From Clostridia bacterium (GTDB taxonomy: Bacteria; Bacillota; Clostridia; UMGS1810): a DNA stretch of 64,000 nucleotides. The DNA lies in contig JAFVUE010000004.1 of assembly GCA_017502845.1 (NCBI GenBank), forward strand, positions 62,001-126,000, written 5' to 3'. Position 1 is the stretch's first letter; every line of letters begins with the position of its first letter. The notes under the pieces were generated by a model. It saw only the letters and a program-made list of their open reading frames with translations, did no database searches and was not told the origin of the DNA. Below are positions 1 through 7,668 of the stretch, in pieces. Position numbers and translations under genes: made by a program.

Positions 1-1055
1 ATATTGATATTAAGCGGGGTTGATGGGAAAACCTCGCCCCACATATGGTTTACAAAGTCCACACATCCAAGCAGACCGCCATAGAAATCTGAACCGCCGA
101 GAGGGATTCCCTTGGAGTTGTTTACTGATTTATATTCTATGAGACCGTTGGTGTGAAATTTTACAGAAGCGTAGTTCTCTACATAGAGCACAGAATTGTC
201 TTTCTCAGTATATTTTCTTGTGTTGTCAGCGTTGCATCCGAATTGACGGAGTACACCCTCGACAACTTCGGGATTGAATTCGCCATCGGAGTATATAGGG
301 TTAATCTCCTCCACCATATTGTTAATCTGTTTGTTAAGCTGGATGAGAACTCCGGAATCTATAATAACTTTCTGTAGACCGCCTGTAGCGGCTTTGTCAA
401 AATTAAGTTCAGAGGAGTATGCGATACTGCCGATGGAATGACTTGCGTAGGAATCTACCATACTGTCAAACACCTGTTTGCTCATGCTTACGGGGACTTT
501 TGTTATTTCCGATGTTGCCTGATTGCGAATGTATACGTTCACAGTATTGGATGCCACGTCGTTTGCGGTTATAATAAATTCCCTGACAGGTGCGGAATCC
601 GGTTTATTCTGATAAGAACCCAGGATATTCAAGAAAAGCGCCGAGTCATATGCCACGGGATATACCACATGGATAGAGCGCGTTTTAAGTGCCACCGCCC
701 ATTCCTGCTCTGTGATTGGGGTAGTTTCCGCACTCTCCAACGCTGTCCGCAATGCAAGTTTTATCTCAGGCAGCATAGCCGCAAACTGTTCACTGTCTGC
801 CGCGTAAACGCTGCGCTTTTCCACGTTGGTTACGATAAGTGTCTTGGGGAATGCAATAGTTTCCTTGGTAAGTGAGGACACAACGGGCTCTTGTTGAGGA
901 GTAAATTTATCCGTTATTATAGCAAAAAAATTATAGCCCTCGGGCCATAATTTTTCGTCTAACCATATTTTGCCCGTAAGAAATACACTGCTGATAATCA
1001 GCGCAACAAGTGTATATGTCTTAAGAGTTTCTTTTTTAATCCTTAACTTTAACAT
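1..1055 (-). CDS. YycH-like accessory protein of the WalRK system (3' end missing)
   Basis: The gene starts with ATG at 1055 and runs off the left edge, so only the first 351 residues are present. The N-terminus is short and basic, followed by one membrane segment (about residues 13-27), then a long extracytoplasmic part with no cysteine cluster. This layout, and its place as the last visible gene after a WalR/WalK-like pair, match the membrane-anchored YycH/YycI proteins that modulate the WalK kinase from outside the cell. The start overlaps the stop of the upstream gene (TAATG), which suggests translational coupling. Assignment rests mostly on context and topology; the sequence itself I recognise only loosely, and YycH and YycI cannot be told apart here. 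Confidence 0.55.
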   Translation of the reverse strand, partial: MLKLRIKKETLKTYTLVALIISSVFLTGKIWLDEKLWPEGYNFFAIITDKFTPQQEPVVSSLTKETIAFPKTLIVTNVEKRSVYAADSEQFAAMLPEIKLALRTALESAETTPITEQEWAVALKTRSIHVVYPVAYDSALFLNILGSYQNKPDSAPVREFIITANDVASNTVNVYIRNQATSEITKVPVSMSKQVFDSMVDSYASHSIGSIAYSSELNFDKAATGGLQKVIIDSGVLIQLNKQINNMVEEINPIYSDGEFNPEVVEGVLRQFGCNADNTRKYTEKDNSVLYVENYASVKFHTNGLIEYKSVNNSKGIPLGGSDFYGGLLGCVDFVNHMWGEVFPSTPLNIN

Positions 1056-1528
1056 TATTGAAGCAGATTAACGAGATCAAGTGGAACAAACCATAATTTT
1101 TCAAGGAATGTTTCTTCCAAAAGTGTGATATCAAGACGGATTGCCTGATCGTCAACACCATTTGAAGCGTAAACCATAAGATTGTTTGTGCCATCTTTCA
1201 GAGTGATCTGCTGAGCGTAGAGACCACTTGCACCGACAGTTGTTTCCAGCGGCACACCGTCAACGTAAATCTTTTCATAAAGATTTGTTTCTGGATTTAA
1301 TGAGTACACGGTTATGACGGACCCTTCAACTGCTACTGCGGAAATAACGAATGTTCTCGATGATGTAGTAGACGAAAGAGTTTCGGGATTGATAACTGTA
1401 ACGAGCCAGTCGCATGAGGAAGCATAGTCGTAAGTGATTGATTCACTTGCGGCAAATCCTGTAAGGGGGCACAGTCCCAAAACCGCTGTCAGAGACAGGG
1501 CAATTAAAGTTTTAATAAATCTTTTCAT
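1055..1528 (-). CDS. Small secreted protein of unknown function in the walRK operon
   Basis: 157 residues. The start at 1528 has GGAGAAA seven bases upstream, and the first residues (MKRFIKTLIALSLTAVLG) form a clear signal peptide with probable cleavage after GFAAS. The mature part is a short beta-rich domain with phrases such as TLKDGTNNLMVYASNG that resemble bacterial Ig-like or cadherin-like modules. No catalytic motif is seen. The gene is coupled by a one-base overlap to the YycH-like gene downstream and follows the TIM-barrel gene by 121 bases, so it probably belongs to the same transcript. It may be an envelope-side partner of the sensor kinase, but that is only inferred from position. 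Confidence 0.7.
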   Translation of the reverse strand: MKRFIKTLIALSLTAVLGLCPLTGFAASESITYDYASSCDWLVTVINPETLSSTTSSRTFVISAVAVEGSVITVYSLNPETNLYEKIYVDGVPLETTVGASGLYAQQITLKDGTNNLMVYASNGVDDQAIRLDITLLEETFLEKLWFVPLDLVNLLQ

Positions 1529-1649
1529 AACAATTTCTCCATATATAAAAAGGTCGGATAAAGACACTCTGAAATTTTACAATATTATTGTATCATATAA
1601 TTATTACAGCCATATTACAAACACCTTAAAAAACCTTAACAAAAGGAAC

Positions 1650-2462
1650 TTATTCCGACGATTTTTCTACGATTTCGCGGAGTTTGGAAACGCCCTTGTG
1701 GTATTTCACTGCAAGTTCCTCGAATGTCATTTTTTTGTATTCCTCACTTGCGCCGAGAGAAATCTCAAGGGTGAGAGGACCATCGTAGACAGAGGAATTA
1801 AGCTTTTCGGCATATTTTTCCCAGTCGATGCTTCCGTCAAAAGGAATCCAATGCTTGTCGCCCCTCATCTCGGGTGCGCTGTACCATGCGGCACCGTGGT
1901 TGTCGTGAATATGTACGGCGGTAAGTCGGTCAGCATATTTTGCCATATAGTCTGTTGTGGGTGCGTATACATTGTTGTGTCCCACATCCCAGCAAAAGCC
2001 GTGAAAATCACTTACATTTTTGATAACCGCATCAAGATGGGGATATGGCTCAACATTTTCAAACGCCAGATGGACACCCTTGTTTTCGGCATAATCGCAG
2101 AGGCGTTTGTGCCTTTCGATACCGATGTCGGAAACGGGTGGAGGATTTTTAAGGAAAGTGGTGTGAAGCACAACGGTAGGGATTCCGGCACTATGGCAGA
2201 AATTTATCCTTTCTTTCTGAATCTCAATATAATCATCGCCGTCAATACCCTCTGCCCATACTGAATTAACTGTTGAAATAGGCCCGTGAATATTGCAGAC
2301 TTCAAGACCTGCCTTGATTGCTCCATTATAGAGAGGAGCAATATCATCCCCTACAAAGTAACTGAGCATAACGCAGTCAAATCCTACTTCTTTCAGGAAT
2401 GGAAACTGTTCTTCCATCGGCACAGTTGTAGCCCAGATGGGGGCTGTTCCTATTTTTCTCAT
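1650..2462 (-). CDS. Sugar phosphate isomerase/epimerase family TIM-barrel protein
   Basis: 270 residues. The reading frame stays open far upstream, but the ATG at 2462 begins the recognisable fold (MRKIGTAPIWATT) and lies 16 bases after the stop of the sensor-kinase gene. The protein has the AP-endonuclease-2/xylose-isomerase-like barrel pattern: metal-ligand type strands LAFENVEPYPH, CWDVGHNNV, VHIHDNHG and a final TLEIS strand supply the Glu, Asp and His ligands. Such proteins isomerise or epimerise sugars or act as AP endonucleases; the substrate cannot be read. Its insertion between the kinase and the YycH-like gene is unusual for a WalRK operon. Confidence 0.8.
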   Translation of the reverse strand: MRKIGTAPIWATTVPMEEQFPFLKEVGFDCVMLSYFVGDDIAPLYNGAIKAGLEVCNIHGPISTVNSVWAEGIDGDDYIEIQKERINFCHSAGIPTVVLHTTFLKNPPPVSDIGIERHKRLCDYAENKGVHLAFENVEPYPHLDAVIKNVSDFHGFCWDVGHNNVYAPTTDYMAKYADRLTAVHIHDNHGAAWYSAPEMRGDKHWIPFDGSIDWEKYAEKLNSSVYDGPLTLEISLGASEEYKKMTFEELAVKYHKGVSKLREIVEKSSE

Positions 2463-2478
2463 AACAAGGTCAATCCTT

Positions 2479-4245
2479 TCAGTTGTTTTCTGTTTTGATA
2501 GGAAGTTTAATAATAACCTCGGTACCTTTTGTAAATACGCTGTGTATCTCGATTGTACCTTCGTGTGCTTCGATGATTTCTTTTGCAATTGCAAGGCCCA
2601 GACCTGTTCCGCCCTGTGCTCTTGCACGTGCCTTGTCAACTCTGTAAAACCTCTCAAATATGTGAGCAAGGTCTTTCTTGGGAATACCCATACCGGTGTC
2701 CTTAACTTTAATATATGCGGTATCGTATACACTCATACTCGTAACGGAAATCTCTCCGCCTTCGGGAGTGTACTTGATTGCGTTTGAAATAATATTAACA
2801 AGCACCTGCTCGATCCTGTCCTTATCTCCTGTGAATGATTCAATCGGGGTGGTGGGCTCGTATATAAGTATCTGCTTCTTGTTGTCTGCAGAAATCTTAA
2901 TCTTCTTAACAACGTCTGCAAGGAGTTTTGACAGGTTAAACTGCTCTCTGCGGAGTTGATTTTTTCCGTAATCAAGTTTTGAAAGGATAAGCAGATCCCT
3001 TACAAGTCGCGTCATACGGTCGGATTCGCCCTCAATAACGGTTAAGAATGACTCAAACTGCTCCTTGTCAATCTCATCATCAAGGAAATCCTTGAGTGTT
3101 TCCGCATAACTCTTTACTGTGGTAAGGGGTGTGCGGAGTTCGTGGGAGACATTTGCAACGAATTCTCTACGGGACATTTCGAGTTTGCTCTGTTCCGTAA
3201 TATCCTGGAGAACGGTAACAACACCGCCGGGCCTACCCTCGGTGGAGAGTGTTGCAAGGTAAGATTTTATCTCTTTTCCGTCTCTGTCGAGGATTATCTC
3301 CATGGTGCTTCCCTGAGATAGGAAAGCTACCTGACCAAAACTTATCTCGTCTTTTTTGAATACTGTTTCGAAATCAACCTGTTCCCCCTCGGGGATATTG
3401 AGCATCTTTCGTGCGGCAGGATTGATGTGGAGCAGACCGCCCCTTTCGTCAAAGGCCACAACGCCGTCGGTCATGAAACGGAAGATTGTTTCGAGTTTGT
3501 TGTTCTCGCCCTGGATAGCGTCAAGAGTCTGGGCGAGTTCGGAACTCATGTCGTTGAATGTTTCTGTAAGTTTACCTATCTCATCCTCGGATTTTACGTC
3601 AATGGTGTTTCCAAAATCACCCGAAGAAATTTTCTGTGCTTTCTGTGTGAGTGATGTGATTGGGCTGATAATCGTCTTTGACAGTATTATGCCGAATAGC
3701 ACCGCAACTATAATACCGATAAGGAGCGACTGAAAGATGATACCGAATATTTCAGAAAGGATAGTGTTTGCCTCTTCTTTACTGTCTTTGACATATATGA
3801 TGTACTGAACTGTACCGTCTGTGCCGTGAACAGGCAGAGCATAGTCCATGTATTTTGATTCTGTGTTGCCTCCGGTTTTACCCGCCATAGCAGAGATAAT
3901 GCTCCCCGAAATTTCCAAAGAACCTGCAAGTTGTTCATTGGAACTGCGGAGAGATTTGCCTGTTTTGCCGTCAAGAACATAAAAATTTCGGAACGAATCT
4001 ATTCCAAGCTGAACAGAGTACGCCTCTATACTTCCGTACACATCGTCGAGAGTCGCACCGTCAGCAATACCGCTTTGCAGACGGCTCTGCATACTTTCGC
4101 CGAGAACATTGTCCATAAGGGATATAAAATCGTTCTGGTAATATTTATTTGTGCCCGTAGTCATCATTGTGCCGATGAATATAATAACCGACAACGTCAG
4201 CGCCACGAACATTATAACTATCTTGAAACTGATACTTTTGCGCAT
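2479..4245 (-). CDS. walK: WalK/PhoR-type membrane sensor histidine kinase
   Basis: 588 residues from the ATG at 4245, two bases after the response-regulator stop; a TTG six bases upstream is an alternative start. In order: membrane segment (about 8-30), extracytoplasmic sensor region (about 31-165), second membrane segment, HAMP, a PAS domain with FMTDGVVAFDERGG, the HisKA box FVANVSHELRTPLTT (phospho-His near residue 367), and an HATPase domain with N box NIISNAIKYTPEG, G1 DTGMGIP and G2 GGTGLGLAIAKE. This is the full WalK (YycG/VicK) layout, which in Firmicutes adjusts peptidoglycan hydrolase expression. A PhoR-type role is possible, but the neighbouring YycH-like gene favours WalK. Confidence 0.87.
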   Translation of the reverse strand: MRKSISFKIVIMFVALTLSVIIFIGTMMTTGTNKYYQNDFISLMDNVLGESMQSRLQSGIADGATLDDVYGSIEAYSVQLGIDSFRNFYVLDGKTGKSLRSSNEQLAGSLEISGSIISAMAGKTGGNTESKYMDYALPVHGTDGTVQYIIYVKDSKEEANTILSEIFGIIFQSLLIGIIVAVLFGIILSKTIISPITSLTQKAQKISSGDFGNTIDVKSEDEIGKLTETFNDMSSELAQTLDAIQGENNKLETIFRFMTDGVVAFDERGGLLHINPAARKMLNIPEGEQVDFETVFKKDEISFGQVAFLSQGSTMEIILDRDGKEIKSYLATLSTEGRPGGVVTVLQDITEQSKLEMSRREFVANVSHELRTPLTTVKSYAETLKDFLDDEIDKEQFESFLTVIEGESDRMTRLVRDLLILSKLDYGKNQLRREQFNLSKLLADVVKKIKISADNKKQILIYEPTTPIESFTGDKDRIEQVLVNIISNAIKYTPEGGEISVTSMSVYDTAYIKVKDTGMGIPKKDLAHIFERFYRVDKARARAQGGTGLGLAIAKEIIEAHEGTIEIHSVFTKGTEVIIKLPIKTENN

Positions 4246-4247
4246 AA

Positions 4248-4943
4248 TCAAGCACCGAAATAGTATCCCACACCGCGTTTGGTAAGGATGTATACGGGAT
4301 TGCTCGGGTCGTCCTCAATCTTTTCGCGGAGACGTCGGATAGTAACGTCAACGGTACGATCGTCGCCTACATATTCGTAATCCCACACCTTGTTGAGAAG
4401 ATGTTCTCTTGAAAATATCTTTCCGCTTTGTGTAGCAAGGTATTTGAGAAGTTCAAATTCTCTGTAGGTGAGCTCAACAACTTCGCCGCGTTTCTTAACT
4501 TCATAGCGTTCTATGTTGATTTCAAGTTCGGCAAAGCAAAGCGGCTCGTTTGTTTCGGGGACTGCAACGGCAGATCTGCGGAGGTTTGCCTTCACTCTCG
4601 CCATAAGTTCCCTTAAACTGAAGGGCTTTGTGATATAATCGTCCGCACCAAGTTCAAGGCCGAGAACTTTGTCTACTTCCTCTGCACGTGCTGTAAGCAT
4701 AATTATAGGTGTGGATTTTGTTTCGCGGATTTTTTTGCAGACTGTGAAGCCGTCCATAGTGGGGAGCATCACATCAAGGAGTATAAGGTCGGGCTCGTTT
4801 GCAAGTGCAATATCGAGAGCTTCCTTTCCGTCAAATGCATTGAGTACCTTATATCCGTTTTTGATAAGGTTGACTTTCAGTATTTCTGCTATTGGTCTCT
4901 CATCTTCAACAACCAATATAGTTTTTCCTGCTGTGTCCTGCAC
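4248..4943 (-). CDS. walR: WalR/PhoB-type response regulator
   Basis: 231 residues. The frame is open to an ATG further upstream, but a GTG at 4943 is preceded by AAAGGAGG at ideal distance and begins just before the receiver domain, so it is taken as the start. The receiver has the acidic pair VVEDE, the phospho-acceptor in LILLDVMLP, and the TARAEEVDKVLGL and ADDYITKPFS switch residues. The C-terminal OmpR-type winged helix ends with the typical VDVTIRRLREKIEDD and GVGYYF motifs. It partners the kinase encoded two bases downstream. Confidence 0.9.
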   Translation of the reverse strand: MQDTAGKTILVVEDERPIAEILKVNLIKNGYKVLNAFDGKEALDIALANEPDLILLDVMLPTMDGFTVCKKIRETKSTPIIMLTARAEEVDKVLGLELGADDYITKPFSLRELMARVKANLRRSAVAVPETNEPLCFAELEINIERYEVKKRGEVVELTYREFELLKYLATQSGKIFSREHLLNKVWDYEYVGDDRTVDVTIRRLREKIEDDPSNPVYILTKRGVGYYFGA

Positions 4944-5009
4944 TGTAATTCCTCCTTTGGTACATGCCCGATTTACAAGCATACAGATTAACATACTAAT
5001 CTATTCTAA

Positions 5010-5038
5010 ATTCTATCATTTTTCAAGTGAAATGTCAA
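5010..5038 (-). promoter_or_regulatory. Sigma-A promoter of the walRK operon
   Basis: On the minus strand TTGACA (5038-5033), a 17-base spacer and TAGAAT (5015-5010) lie about 65 bases before the GTG start of walR. The match to the vegetative consensus is close. Confidence 0.7.
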
Positions 5039-5051
5039 ATGATTTACAAAG

Positions 5052-5081
5052 AAAAACCCGAAGCGGAAAGCATCGGGTTTG
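5052..5081 (-). terminator. Intrinsic terminator after the beta-lactamase-fold gene
   Basis: On the minus strand an ACCCGA / TCGGGT stem with an 11-base loop is followed by a T-rich tract, directly after the stop at 5101. Confidence 0.7.
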
Positions 5082-5100
5082 TGTGTTGGATTTATAGGGG

Positions 5101-6573
5101 TTAATCAATGGCTTTTCCACCTGCATAACCGTGGTATTCGTTCATGAAATTCTCCGCGATTTTGTTCATACGCACACCAACAATATCGTTCCGGAAATTG
5201 AACACGGCATGGAGGTTGCCGAAATATTTGTCGATAACCTGAACCTTTAACTGGAGCACATTCTCTCTGATCCACGCCGCAGAGGATGCGCAATCGTAGA
5301 GGATGCCGCTTTTCTCTGTGCCCACCATATCGGAGTATCCTTCCTGGGGGAATTTATGGAATGCGTTCTCGCCGAACTTGAACGGGATTTCCTTGTCGCC
5401 CTGTTCATTGGTGTAGTGGAATACGCCTCCGTCTGCGTCAAATGTGAATTTAATCTTCTCAATGCCCATGGGGTTGTAGTCCATTTTGTATGTTTTACCG
5501 TTGATTTTGTCAGCAGTGGGAGATGATTTTTCGCCTATTGCAACTGCGAGAGTGAGATTTTCAATCATATCGTTGAGTTTCTTGTTTGCTTCCATATTTT
5601 CGGGTAGTTCTTCATCTTCTGCGGTGCGGACAATCATATCAAAAAAATTGTCTATGATAATATCTTTAGCATAAGTTTTACCCTGGTTGTCGGCGTTGTA
5701 GATAAGAATCATATCCTTGTCAGGAACGCACACCGCCAATTGGCAACCCATTCCGTTGAAGAAGAATGAATTATCGTGTGTGCGCCAGATGAGATAACCG
5801 TAGCCGTGGGATTCAAACTGGCAGTCGTTTATTGAAGTGCATGTTATAAGGTCTGATGTGGCATCGGTAGCGTATTTCTCATTGAGAATCTGCCCCCCGT
5901 TCCATTTACCCTTGTTCATCATAAACTTTGCAACCTTGAGAAGGTCAGCGGGTGTGCAGAGGAGTGCCGAATCGCTCCAACTGTGTCCGCCGGGACATTT
6001 GAGCATATACGCCTCTTTGGAGAAACCGATTTTGTCAAGGAACTTTTCGCGGAGATAATCAAGAAGTGTTTTGCCTGTAAGGCGTTCAACAAGTGCACCC
6101 AGGACAAATGAGCCCGTGCTGTCGTATTGGAATATTGTACCTGCAGGGCGCGATTCCTTATTGTCATTTTCGAAATAATATTTAACTCTGTCTGTGCAAC
6201 CGGATGTAAACCAATAGCGTTCAATCTTTGCAGTTGACATCATAAGCATATTGCGGATTGTCTGGTGGCGCATATTTTCATCTGTCTGTGCCGCCATTTC
6301 CTCAGGGAAATACTTTGCAATCTCATCGTCGAGTTCAATCAGTCCGTCCTGTTCAAGGAAGCCAACTGCGATACCAACGAAACTTTTTGTAACAGAGTAC
6401 ATTCTGTGGAGAAAATCTTTGTGAAAAGGTTTCCAGTATGCTTCGCAGACGATGTTGTCTCCGCGCATGATGATAACGTCATGGGTTGCGAGACGTCTGT
6501 CTTCTAAAGTTTTTAAGTATTTGAGAATGTTTTCAGAAGAAATACCCATTTTTTCCGGTGTACAGTAGTTCAT
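5101..6573 (-). CDS. Serine beta-lactamase/PBP-fold hydrolase
   Basis: 490 residues from ATG 6573, chosen because GGAGGG precedes it by six bases and the annotated fold begins at MNYCTPEKMG. The N-terminal 330 residues carry the class C beta-lactamase / DD-peptidase fold: the active-site SxxK motif as SVTK within MYSVTKSFVG, a YDS triad residue in FQYDSTGS, and SHGYGYLIW late in the domain. The C-terminal 150 residues are a beta-rich extension. There is no signal peptide, so the enzyme is probably cytoplasmic and acts as an esterase or peptidase on small substrates rather than as a resistance enzyme. It is a single-gene unit with its own terminator. Confidence 0.85.
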   Translation of the reverse strand: MNYCTPEKMGISSENILKYLKTLEDRRLATHDVIIMRGDNIVCEAYWKPFHKDFLHRMYSVTKSFVGIAVGFLEQDGLIELDDEIAKYFPEEMAAQTDENMRHQTIRNMLMMSTAKIERYWFTSGCTDRVKYYFENDNKESRPAGTIFQYDSTGSFVLGALVERLTGKTLLDYLREKFLDKIGFSKEAYMLKCPGGHSWSDSALLCTPADLLKVAKFMMNKGKWNGGQILNEKYATDATSDLITCTSINDCQFESHGYGYLIWRTHDNSFFFNGMGCQLAVCVPDKDMILIYNADNQGKTYAKDIIIDNFFDMIVRTAEDEELPENMEANKKLNDMIENLTLAVAIGEKSSPTADKINGKTYKMDYNPMGIEKIKFTFDADGGVFHYTNEQGDKEIPFKFGENAFHKFPQEGYSDMVGTEKSGILYDCASSAAWIRENVLQLKVQVIDKYFGNLHAVFNFRNDIVGVRMNKIAENFMNEYHGYAGGKAID

Positions 6574-6662
6574 AATATACCCTCCGATCGAAATTATAAT
6601 CAATATAACTTAATGATACATCAACAGTATAAAAAAATCAATTAGTAAAGGTCTTTTTCAAT

Positions 6663-6692
6663 GAAAAAAGGCATTGAGGAGACAATGCCTTT
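6663..6692 (-). terminator. Intrinsic terminator after the DUF2752 gene
   Basis: On the minus strand AGGCATTG / CAATGCCT stem, six-base loop, then TTTTTTC, starting five bases after the stop at 6697. Confidence 0.85.
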
Positions 6693-6696
6693 AATT

Positions 6697-7104
6697 TCAT
6701 AAAAAATATCTTAAAATGCCAAAAGCCACATAACCACACGTCATTGCAATGATAGCGTAGTGATGTGTCATTATGCTACGGACTTTTTGCAAAAACGCGG
6801 AGCGTGTAAACACTTCAAGGTTGAAGATTACGACTAAAACTCCGATGTATATTACAAGTAATGCCACGGATCCGTTGAGTGAGAATGCTTCTGCAATGTT
6901 TCCATTTGAAATGGCAAGAACTGCCCTTGTGCCGCCGCATGAAGGACAGGGAAGTCCTTTCGAAGCGATGTAGCAGTCAGGCAAAGCATTAAGCATCCAC
7001 TTTGCGACAGTTCCCGATAAAAGATATCCTGCAATCAGGACAATATCAAGAACCGCAACGAATATGTATTTCCTGTAACCGGTATTAGAGAAGACTGATG
7101 CCAA
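6697..7104 (-). CDS. DUF2752 small membrane protein
   Basis: 135 residues with three or four hydrophobic segments. The family signature is plain: PCPSCGGTRA at about residue 52, between the first two membrane segments. DUF2752 proteins are short membrane proteins of unknown biochemical role that often sit beside zinc-ribbon membrane proteins, as here. The best start is a TTG at 7104, which lies inside the upstream gene and gives a 20-base overlap; no good ribosome site is visible, so the first residues are uncertain and translation is probably coupled to the upstream gene. Confidence 0.8.
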   Translation of the reverse strand: MASVFSNTGYRKYIFVAVLDIVLIAGYLLSGTVAKWMLNALPDCYIASKGLPCPSCGGTRAVLAISNGNIAEAFSLNGSVALLVIYIGVLVVIFNLEVFTRSAFLQKVRSIMTHHYAIIAMTCGYVAFGILRYFL

Positions 7105-7492
7105 CTACAACACCCAGGAAAATGTATGTTACAGCAATACCCAAAGCGATAGCGGAGCAAACAACACCTGCTTTTGCCATACCGTTGCTCATACCAACTT
7201 CTTTTGCTTTACCACTTGCAACACATGAGAGAATGATACCTGCAATACCGCAAGGAATTGATATGTACCAAAGGCAGAATAAAACAACTGCGATGATACC
7301 GAGAACCATACCAGCGATGCCAAGACCTTTACCGGGCAGTTCTGTGGGTGCGGGAGTGTAGGGAGTAGTTGCGTAACCGCTCACGGGAGCAGCAGGAGCA
7401 ACAGGGGCTGTGGGAACCATGGGAGATCCGCATTTCTGGCAGAATTTTACGCCGGGATCATTCTGTGCACCACAATTTTTACAAAAATTCAT
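7085..7492 (-). CDS. Zinc-ribbon plus DUF4190-type membrane protein
   Basis: 135 residues, ATG 7492 preceded by TTAGGAGG. The N-terminus is a zinc ribbon (CKNCGAQNDPGVKFCQKCGS), followed by a proline/alanine-rich linker (about 25-50) and two hydrophobic helices with the DUF4190 pattern (GIAGMVLGIIAVVLF; IAGIILSCVASG). The zinc ribbon is cytoplasmic by the positive-inside rule. It overlaps the DUF2752 gene downstream, and the two may act together; function is unknown. Confidence 0.85.
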   Translation of the reverse strand: MNFCKNCGAQNDPGVKFCQKCGSPMVPTAPVAPAAPVSGYATTPYTPAPTELPGKGLGIAGMVLGIIAVVLFCLWYISIPCGIAGIILSCVASGKAKEVGMSNGMAKAGVVCSAIALGIAVTYIFLGVVVGISLL

Positions 7493-7594
7493 AGTGAGAA
7501 ACCTCCTAAAAGTTTAATGATTATTAATTATACCACCCGTTGTCGTATATTGCAAGATTTTTTTTGCATAAAGTTTACATAACACAATTAGTTA

Positions 7595-7623
7595 TTGCAT
7601 AATTGACCGAAATATCTTATAAT
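7595..7623 (+). promoter_or_regulatory. Promoter of the ClpC/ClpE-like gene
   Basis: TTGCAT, 17 bases, TATAAT. The -10 box ends 45 bases before the start codon. No CtsR-like direct repeat was noticed here. Confidence 0.7.
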
Positions 7624-7668
7624 ATATAATTATTTATATAATGAGTCAGAACAAATGGAGAAACAAAA

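Noticed and set aside
14-40. GGGG...CCCC palindrome resembling the GTAGGG family
   Set aside because: It lies in the YycH-like coding frame, lacks the GTAGGG and CCCGT ends and the stem is weak; treated as chance.
438-875. Plus-strand open frame of 145 codons
   Set aside because: Antisense to the YycH-like gene, cysteine- and histidine-rich composition typical of a shadow frame, no ribosome site.
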